Shown here in pieces: positions 1 through 3,831 of a DNA stretch of 9,271 bases (position 1 is the stretch's first letter; the number at the start of each line of letters is the position of its first letter). A program made the position numbers and the translations under genes. The notes beneath the pieces were generated by a model that was not told where the DNA came from, made no database searches, and saw nothing but the letters and a program-made list of their open reading frames with translations. Source of the DNA: Bacteroidota bacterium (lineage in GTDB: Bacteria; Bacteroidota; Ignavibacteria; UBA10030; UBA8401); assembly GCA_030824175.1 (NCBI GenBank), contig JAVBYH010000081.1:1-9271 (forward strand). Direction: 5' to 3'.

Positions 1-57
1 TTCACTACGTTCCGGGCGTTCACCGCGTTCCGGGCGTTCACTGCGTTCCGGGCGTTC
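1..57 (-). repeat. 18-bp tandem repeat coding for [S/G]ERPER
   Basis: Three consecutive 18-base units (1-18, 19-36, 37-54) differ at only one or two positions. Each contains the core CGTTCCGGGCGTTC on the plus strand, and a degenerate fourth unit begins at 55. The unit is exactly six codons and encodes [S/G]ERPER on the minus strand, so it expands or contracts without breaking the frame. The array may continue beyond the left edge. Confidence 0.85.
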
Positions 58-363
58 GCCGCCGTCGGGTGTGTCGGCGCCTTCTTGCCGGCGTTGCGGC
101 TGTACGGACTTGTTTTCCTCCGGTGTTTCGGATGGGGCGGTCTGTGTATGTTCAGCGCCTTCGGAAGACTGGAGTGGGGGATTTGTTTCGTCTTGCGGGG
201 TCATGTGTGCCTCTTCATCAGCCGGTCGTCCTTCGTCGCCCGGGGCATTCTCTACGCCTTCTTCACGATGCGGCTTGCCATGCGGCTTTCGGTAGCGATT
301 GAAGCTTTTTCGCCGAAACGGATTCGGACGCTGCTGATTTTGTTCGTTTGTCTCTTCTGGCAT
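1..363 (-). CDS. N-terminal fragment of a disordered Arg/Glu/Pro-rich protein, cut by the left edge
   Basis: An ATG at 363 opens a minus-strand frame that stays open for 121 codons to base 1 without a stop, so the gene continues outside the window. The protein starts MPEETNEQNQQRPNPF, has a basic Arg/Lys/Tyr stretch at about residues 17-33 (RRKSFNRYRKPHGKPH), then an acidic Glu/Pro/Thr/Gln-rich stretch, and ends with three tandem [S/G]ERPER units. It has no hydrophobic segment and no folded domain in view. Such tails are common in front of RNA-binding enzymes of Bacteroidota-like bacteria (for example Rho, pseudouridine synthases or helicases), but the domain that would decide this is outside the window, so I assign no function. 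A TATAAT lies only about 12 bases upstream of the ATG and there is no clear ribosome binding site. The open frame, the amino-acid composition and the in-frame repeats support it being real. Confidence 0.72.
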   Translation of the reverse strand, partial: MPEETNEQNQQRPNPFRRKSFNRYRKPHGKPHREEGVENAPGDEGRPADEEAHMTPQDETNPPLQSSEGAEHTQTAPSETPEENKSVQPQRRQEGADTPDGGERPERSERPERGERPERSE

Positions 364-374
364 AGAAATAAGGG

Positions 375-380
375 ATTATA
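375..380 (-). promoter_or_regulatory. Candidate -10 element of the left-edge gene
   Basis: The minus strand reads TATAAT here, a perfect sigma-70 -10 box, ending 11 bases before the ATG at 363. A TTGAAG lies upstream at 395-400 but with only a 14-base spacer, shorter than usual. If the box is used, transcription would start about five bases before the ATG, giving a nearly leaderless message. That would fit the missing ribosome binding site. This rests on motif match alone. Confidence 0.3.
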
Positions 381-476
381 GTAATACAAATTCTCTTCAA
401 GGTAAGACAATTCATAATGAAAAGCAATGCACGCTGCTTCTTCAATCGATTTATCATGGGACGGCTGCAAACAGGA

Positions 477-508
477 ACAGGCATACTCCCGTTGGGAAGT
501 ATGCCTGT
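477..508 (-). terminator. Hairpin terminator after the DUF6132 gene
   Basis: An 11-bp perfect inverted repeat (ACAGGCATACT at 477-487 and AGTATGCCTGT at 498-508) can be extended by CCC/GGG around one bulged A, leaving a GTT loop. It lies 25 bases after the stop of the minus-strand gene ending at 533. On the minus strand it is followed by a modestly T-rich stretch (TCCTGTTT) rather than a clean T-run. It probably ends the cluster that begins at the sigma factor. The stem is certain and intrinsic termination is inferred. Confidence 0.55.
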
Positions 509-532
509 AGATGGTTCGATGAACGAGCGGTC

Positions 533-799
533 TTACGCGTCGGGGCCCGTACGGCCCGTCTCCTGTTGGGAGACGGTCTCCGCTTCAGGCTGAGCCTTTG
601 GCGTGCGCGTCGGGAAGAGGAGATATCCGACGGCGGCGCCGTAGGCGGTGCTGACATACGGATTGCTTGTGATCGGGCAGGCGCCCGATGCGCAGCCGAT
701 ATAATAGTAATACGCGTACCCGGCCGCGGCGCCGACGATCGAGGCCGCCACCCGTTTTGCGTACTTGTGCCTTGCCAATGCTTGTATGGACTCCAACAC
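533..799 (-). CDS. DUF6132 small membrane protein with Cys/Cys-Pro motif
   Basis: This 88-residue protein starts at a GTG preceded by GGAG six bases upstream. A hydrophobic glycine/alanine segment at about residues 17-35 (VAASIVGAAAGYAYYYYIG) leads into C36-ASGA-C41-PITSNP, followed by a second short hydrophobic segment (about 51-62) and a polar tail. The GC.SG.CPITSNP signature is what I remember of the DUF6132 family, small membrane proteins of unknown function common in Bacteroidota and Chlorobiota. It is the last gene of the run, 25 bases after the FmdB-type gene. The paired cysteines at the membrane face and a thioredoxin two genes upstream suggest a thiol or sulfur-related role, which is inference. 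The family call is fairly firm, but the biochemical function is unknown. Confidence 0.88.
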   Translation of the reverse strand: MLESIQALARHKYAKRVAASIVGAAAGYAYYYYIGCASGACPITSNPYVSTAYGAAVGYLLFPTRTPKAQPEAETVSQQETGRTGPDA

Positions 800-824
800 G
801 GTGTGCTCCGTTTCTCTTCGTGGA

Positions 825-1067
825 TCAATTCATTCCGCATGAGCCGCCGCTGCATCCGCAGCCGCCCGCGTTATCGCAGGCGCCGGATGCATCGGAAGAA
901 GCGTATGAGGAGGCACCCACAGATGGTGCGGCGGGCACGGACATCATTTTCCTGTATTTGCGCGATGCGCAGGCCGGACAGACGATGTCTTCCGCGACCT
1001 CGCGGACCTTATGGAAGACCTCATAGTGTCCGTTGCACTCTTCGCAGCGATAATCATAGATCGGCAT
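825..1067 (-). CDS. FmdB-type zinc ribbon protein
   Basis: The 80-residue protein begins MPIYDYRCEECNG, the classic start of the FmdB/CxxC_CxxC_SSSS regulatory-protein family. C8-x2-C11 and C30-x2-C33 form one zinc ribbon. The C-terminal tail (about 43-80) is Ala/Ser/Gly-rich and carries four more cysteines (C64, C70, C72, C77) near the end; these could bind metal or be redox-active. A strong GGGAGG sits five bases before the ATG. It starts 13 bases after the thioredoxin stop and ends 25 bases before the DUF6132 start, so the three genes are probably co-transcribed. The family is named after a putative regulator of formamidase genes, but the molecular role of most members is not established. 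The family call is firm and the function open. Confidence 0.9.
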   Translation of the reverse strand: MPIYDYRCEECNGHYEVFHKVREVAEDIVCPACASRKYRKMMSVPAAPSVGASSYASSDASGACDNAGGCGCSGGSCGMN

Positions 1068-1080
1068 GGTTCCTCCCTGT

Positions 1081-1446
1081 TTAGTGTACTGCCGTGGTTA
1101 GCAACTCTTCGTCAATCGCCTGTTTCAGCGCTTCCTTCGGCAGGGCTCCCACAGCCATCTTGGGCTGACCTTCCATCGGGATGAAGAGCAGCGACGGGAT
1201 GCTCCGGATGCCGAACGCCTGGGCGAGTTCCTGCTCCTGCTCGGTATTCACCTTGTAGAAGTTGACCTTCCCCTTGTACTCGGTCGACAATTCGTCGATG
1301 ATGGGTCCGACCATGCGGCACGGTCCGCACCACTCGGCCCAGAAATCGATGACCGCCGGCAGTTCGCCTTCGAACTTCCATTCCTTGTTCTGTTCGTAGT
1401 TGAAAATTTTCTTCAAAAAAACGTCTTTGGTGATATGCTCAGCCAT
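1081..1446 (-). CDS. trxA: Thioredoxin
   Basis: This 121-residue single-domain cytoplasmic protein carries the active-site WCGPC at residues 39-43, preceded by the core strand AVIDFWAE, and the cis-proline loop RSIPS (P84). The pair C40/C43 reduces protein disulfides, and thioredoxin reductase, not encoded here, would recycle it. The stretch SLLFIPMEGQP is typical of Bacteroidota-type thioredoxins. No signal peptide is present. The N-terminal extension of about 20 residues is slightly longer than in E. coli TrxA. An AAGGGAG ribosome binding site lies seven bases before the ATG. It follows the DUF2892 gene by 48 bases and precedes the zinc-ribbon gene by 13. Its place downstream of a sigma/zinc anti-sigma pair suggests, but does not prove, control by thiol stress. 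Confidence 0.97.
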   Translation of the reverse strand: MAEHITKDVFLKKIFNYEQNKEWKFEGELPAVIDFWAEWCGPCRMVGPIIDELSTEYKGKVNFYKVNTEQEQELAQAFGIRSIPSLLFIPMEGQPKMAVGALPKEALKQAIDEELLTTAVH

Positions 1447-1494
1447 GGTACGTGCTCCCTTCTTGTGCGCGTGGACCGGATGTCCGCGTGCGGG

Positions 1495-1707
1495 TTACAA
1501 TTTTAGTTTTTCGGTCTTCACGATCATTCGATCGGTTGAAATATTCAGGATCGAATATACCGGACAGGAGGTCATGAGGCCGGTGGCGATGGGAATGATG
1601 CCGACGAGACCCCAGAGCGTCTGCGGTCCCCACATCGTCAACGAGACAAGGAACACTCCGAGAATGATTCTGATGATCTTATCCGCACTGCCGACGTTAT
1701 GTTTCAT
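1495..1707 (-). CDS. DUF2892 (YgaP-like) small membrane protein
   Basis: The 70-residue protein begins MKHNVGSADKIIRIILG, the usual opening of the DUF2892 family, the membrane part found fused to rhodanese in E. coli YgaP. Two hydrophobic segments (about residues 11-26 and 29-46) are followed by a T-S-C48-P49-V-Y motif, then a polar, basic tail. The single Cys-Pro resembles the conserved CP of YgaP-type proteins. No rhodanese domain is attached. The ATG has GGAG about seven bases upstream. It lies 101 bases after the anti-sigma gene and 48 bases before thioredoxin. I infer a membrane protein linked to sulfur or thiol handling; the exact role is unknown. Confidence 0.9.
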   Translation of the reverse strand: MKHNVGSADKIIRIILGVFLVSLTMWGPQTLWGLVGIIPIATGLMTSCPVYSILNISTDRMIVKTEKLKL

Positions 1708-1784
1708 ACTGTTCTCCAGTGTGTGAAATGTGTGTGTGAGCCGCTCTGTCCATATGATGCACGCGGGAGTGGAAAAGATTCACC

Positions 1785-1797
1785 CTCCGGCGCGGAG
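1785..1797 (-). terminator. Weak hairpin after the anti-sigma gene
   Basis: CTCCG and CGGAG form a 5-bp GC stem around a three-base loop. On the minus strand a TTTT follows after eight bases (1773-1776). It lies just after the anti-sigma stop at 1809 and could partly separate the sigma pair from the thioredoxin cluster. The stem is short and the T-run displaced, so this is a weak candidate. Confidence 0.2.
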
Positions 1798-1808
1798 CGG
1801 CCCGCTGC

Positions 1809-2081
1809 CTATCGGGCTGTGTGCTTATGCGACGGGTGTGTCCGGGAAATGGCCTTGAGCAGGTTCTTCGTCGCGCTCACGGTGAGCTTCGGCGTCGGAT
1901 ACGATTCGAAGAGGGTGACTGTCGTCTTGAGCGACGCGAGGTACGCCGTGCAGTTGGGGCAGTCTTTTACGTGGGCGCGCATAGCCTGGCACTGGGGAGA
2001 CTCGAGGTCGGCGCCGAGCGTGTCGCACATCTGCCTGAACACCTGCTTGCAGGTGCAGCGCTTTGGTTGCTGCGTCTTCAT
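1809..2081 (-). CDS. Zinc-binding anti-sigma factor (zf-HC2 / ZAS type)
   Basis: The 90-residue protein contains H37-x3-C41-x2-C44 (RAHVKDCPNC), the anti-sigma zinc-finger core, preceded by C11 and by extra cysteines at C9, C19 and C31. It follows an ECF sigma gene and would bind that sigma factor and hold it off RNA polymerase. I chose the ATG at 2081 because AGGA lies eight bases upstream. An in-frame ATG at 2099 overlaps the sigma stop as ATGA and would add six residues (MNRNLP), but has no visible ribosome binding site. With the 2081 start, C11, H37, C41 and C44 fall at the numbers I recall for Streptomyces RsrA, a redox-sensing anti-sigma factor; the x25-x3-x2 spacing is the meaningful part. 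The region after about residue 50 has no clear membrane helix, so the protein is probably cytoplasmic. Redox sensing is inferred. Confidence 0.9.
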   Translation of the reverse strand: MKTQQPKRCTCKQVFRQMCDTLGADLESPQCQAMRAHVKDCPNCTAYLASLKTTVTLFESYPTPKLTVSATKNLLKAISRTHPSHKHTAR

Positions 2082-2095
2082 TGGGAGATTCCTGT

Positions 2096-2689
2096 TCATT
2101 GTTTCATGTATTGGTGGAGTTCTTCGCGCAAAAAGACGCGGGCCCGGCGCAGCCGCGACTTCACCGCCGGCACGGAGAGATGGAGGATCTTCGAGGTCTC
2201 TTCGGCCGACTGATGTTCCACGTCCCGGAGCACGAACACGACGCGGTAATCGGCCGGCAGTTTTTGTATCGCCGCATCCAGTTTTTTCCGGAGCTCCTTG
2301 TTCATGAGCGATTCGATGGGCGTATCGTCCCACGACTGCACGAAGCGGGCGCCGTGTTCATCCTCGTCCATATGCGGCGCATCGAGCGATTCCATTTCAG
2401 TGTCGAGCTTGCGCTTCCGGTGCTTCATCAGGCAGTTGTTTGCAACGATGGAGTAGAGCCACGTCGAAAACTTCGCCTTGCCGTCGAACTGGTCGAGTTT
2501 GCGGTACACGTTGATGAACGTGTCCTGGTACGATTCCTCGGCCTTATGCGTGTCGCGGCAGAGTTTGAACGAAAATCCATGCACCATGGAGCCGTAGCGG
2601 CGAACGAGTTCCGTGAATGCGTTGTCGTCCCCGCCACGGGCGGCACGCAGGAGGTCGTCATCTGATAACACGTGCAATTGTTTGTTCAT
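2096..2689 (-). CDS. ECF-family RNA polymerase sigma factor
   Basis: This 197-residue sigma-70 family protein has two domains. Sigma region 2 spans about residues 24-92 (AFTELVRRYGSMV; then DTFINVYRKLDQF and KFSTWLYSIVANN for core binding and -10 recognition). Region 4 spans about 133-190, with LPADYRVVFVLRDVE and a helix-turn-helix (SAEETSKILHLSVPAVKSRL) for -35 recognition. The linker is acidic (MDEDEH), and regions 1 and 3 are absent, as expected for ECF sigmas. The stop overlaps an in-frame ATG of the anti-sigma gene and lies 14 bases before its preferred start, so the two are co-transcribed and probably translationally coupled. No strong ribosome binding site precedes the ATG. It is divergent from rpmH. 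Its promoters cannot be told from this window; the thioredoxin cluster downstream is the obvious candidate target. Confidence 0.95.
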   Translation of the reverse strand: MNKQLHVLSDDDLLRAARGGDDNAFTELVRRYGSMVHGFSFKLCRDTHKAEESYQDTFINVYRKLDQFDGKAKFSTWLYSIVANNCLMKHRKRKLDTEMESLDAPHMDEDEHGARFVQSWDDTPIESLMNKELRKKLDAAIQKLPADYRVVFVLRDVEHQSAEETSKILHLSVPAVKSRLRRARVFLREELHQYMKQ

Positions 2690-2727
2690 AGTATGATGCG
2701 GGATTCGTCAGGGAGATTCAGGAGTAT

Positions 2728-2755
2728 AGAGTACAGACAGCATGTATCCTGTAAA
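2728..2755 (-). promoter_or_regulatory. Candidate promoter of the sigma/anti-sigma operon
   Basis: On the minus strand TTTACA (2750-2755) is followed after 16 bases by TACTCT (2728-2733), and an overlapping TATACT sits at 2723-2728. These resemble -35 and -10 boxes, about 40 bases upstream of the sigma ATG. No autoregulatory ECF-type promoter could be recognised with confidence. Motif match only. Confidence 0.28.
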
Positions 2756-2850
2756 GTACGCTTTTTTCCCCTCACATCCTTGCGGGGCGGCGGCATTTTT
2801 TTGGGTCTTTTTCACGTTTCCCGGCTGCGGCATTTTTTCCTCCCCCAGCC

Positions 2851-2879
2851 TTGTGTCTTTAAAAAATTTTACGTATTTT
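2851..2879 (+). promoter_or_regulatory. Candidate promoter of the rpmH operon
   Basis: TTGTGT (2851-2856) and TATTTT (2874-2879) are separated by exactly 17 bases and each matches the sigma-70 consensus at four of six positions. The surrounding DNA is AT-rich in an otherwise GC-rich region. A start at about 2886 would give a leader of roughly 70 bases before rpmH that contains the hairpin at 2895-2932. Confidence 0.45.
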
Positions 2880-2894
2880 TAAAGGTAATGTCAG

Positions 2895-2932
2895 AAAAAA
2901 GGATTGCCCCCATCGTGGAGCGACCCTTTTTT
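2895..2932 (+). terminator. Leader hairpin with T-run before rpmH (possible attenuator)
   Basis: AAAAAAGG (2895-2902) pairs with CCTTTTTT (2925-2932). Inside, TTGC (2904-2907) pairs with GCGA (2920-2923) using one T-G wobble, and CC (2909-2910) pairs with GG (2917-2918), closing a small loop; single mismatches separate the three helices. The six T's plus TTTATTTTT downstream give it the form of an intrinsic terminator, yet it lies between the likely rpmH promoter and the rpmH start. It may attenuate the operon or stop minus-strand readthrough. It does not cover the rpmH ribosome binding site. Confidence 0.4.
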
Positions 2933-2956
2933 GTTTATTTTTACTCGGAGACCATC

Positions 2957-3103
2957 ATGAAACGCACATTTCAGCCGCACAACAGAAAACGCAAGAATAC
3001 GCACGGATTCCGTGAACGTATGGCAACAAAAAACGGACGCGCCGTCATCAACCGCCGCCGGGCCAAAGGCCGCCACAAATTGACAGTCAGCGACGAGAAG
3101 TAA
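2957..3103 (+). CDS. rpmH: 50S ribosomal protein bL34
   Basis: The 48-residue, very basic protein begins MKRTFQPHNRKRKNTHGFRE and continues with RMATKNGRAVINRRRAKGR, matching bL34 along its whole length. It is a small protein of the large ribosomal subunit. The usual length is 44-50 residues, so it is complete. GGAG lies seven bases before the ATG. The frame is open upstream, with an ATG at 2888 preceded by AAAGG, but starting there would add 23 residues that bL34 does not have, so 2957 is chosen. It is the first gene of the conserved rpmH-rnpA-yidD-yidC block. No dnaA lies upstream; a divergent sigma-factor gene is there instead. Confidence 0.98.
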   Translation: MKRTFQPHNRKRKNTHGFRERMATKNGRAVINRRRAKGRHKLTVSDEK

Positions 3104-3174
3104 GATTGTAACGCCTGCTTCCCGCTGGACGAATGTTCTTTAGTGAAGCTCTGCGCTTTTTTTCCTGACCTTAG

Positions 3175-3582
3175 GTGCGCCAAACTCTACCGAAATCCGC
3201 GATTCTCAGGGGACACAATGCCTTCGGCGATGTGCTTCAGCACGGCCAGATCGTTCATGGCCGCTGGATGCGGTGTTACGTGCAGTGCGTACAGAGGGAC
3301 GACGCGTTTCCGGAATTCGGCGCACCCGTCCGGATCGGCTTTGCGGTACCGAAGAAGATCGCATCCTCGGCCGCGCTTCGCAACCGGATTCGCAGACTGA
3401 TGCGCGAGTCGGTGCGCAGGGAAAAAGAAACGCTGTGGAACGGTCTGCGCGAGCATAAACGGACGGCAACACTCGTCCTCATGCTTCGCAGACACGATCC
3501 GGCCACGCTCAAAAGACTGACGCTCAACGATATCGCCGGAGAATGGCAGTCGATGGCACCGAAGATTCTCTCTCTTTGCTGA
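3175..3582 (+). CDS. rnpA: Ribonuclease P protein component
   Basis: The 135-residue basic protein is the protein subunit of RNase P, which with the RNA subunit (not in this window) trims the 5' leader of tRNA precursors. It starts with the family's LPKSAILRG and contains the central strand VRIGFAVPKKI and the signature ALRNRIRRLMRESVR (about residues 67-81), the RNR helix that binds RNA. The length is slightly above the usual 110-125. The GTG at 3175 follows an in-frame TAG at 3172-3174, so the gene cannot start further upstream, and the conserved core begins within five residues. No good ribosome binding site precedes it. The stop is seven bases before the yidD start. Confidence 0.95.
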   Translation: MRQTLPKSAILRGHNAFGDVLQHGQIVHGRWMRCYVQCVQRDDAFPEFGAPVRIGFAVPKKIASSAALRNRIRRLMRESVRREKETLWNGLREHKRTATLVLMLRRHDPATLKRLTLNDIAGEWQSMAPKILSLC

Positions 3583-3589
3583 GGCGCAT

Positions 3590-3802
3590 ATGAAAACCCT
3601 GTTGATAGCATGCGTGCGAGCATATCAGATATTCCTTTCTCCGCTCCTTCCGGCTAACACGTGCAGATTCTACCCCACTTGTTCACACTATTCACTCGAC
3701 GCACTGCGCAAGTACGGCGCGCTGAAGGGCGCATGGCTCACACTCAAGCGCATCAGCAAATGCCATCCGTACCACGAAGGCGGTTATGATCCCGTTCATT
3801 AA
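3590..3802 (+). CDS. yidD: Membrane protein insertion efficiency factor YidD
   Basis: The 70-residue protein carries the complete YidD signature: CRFYPTCSHYSLDALRKYG (about residues 25-43), then KGAW.TLKRI.KCHPYHEGGYDPV. It has an amphipathic N-terminal helix (LLIACVRAYQIFLSPLL) and three conserved cysteines. YidD acts at the inner face of the cytoplasmic membrane and assists YidC-dependent insertion. GAGG lies six bases before the ATG, overlapping the rnpA stop region, so it is probably translated in series with rnpA. The next gene, yidC, begins 30 bases after its stop, the normal order. Confidence 0.97.
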   Translation: MKTLLIACVRAYQIFLSPLLPANTCRFYPTCSHYSLDALRKYGALKGAWLTLKRISKCHPYHEGGYDPVH

Positions 3803-3831
3803 CACTCATTTTTTTGGTGGAGCCCTGATTC

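Noticed and set aside
1..60. The repeats at the left edge as a CRISPR array.
   Set aside because: Units are directly adjacent without spacers and encode an in-frame hexapeptide repeat.
252..484. Short minus-strand frames of 72-73 codons in the left intergenic region.
   Set aside because: They overlap the start of the left-edge gene in other frames and have no start signal or domain.
477..508. The perfect inverted repeat as a transposon end or integration site.
   Set aside because: It occurs once, has no transposase or target duplication nearby, and sits where a terminator is expected.
2100..2333. Extended N-terminus of the anti-sigma frame reaching back to 2333.
   Set aside because: This part lies inside the sigma-factor gene in another frame and is Arg/Pro-rich noise; the protein fold begins at about 2081-2099.
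2063..2665. A 200-codon plus-strand frame opposite the sigma factor.
   Set aside because: It is antisense to a complete ECF sigma gene and shows no domain of its own.
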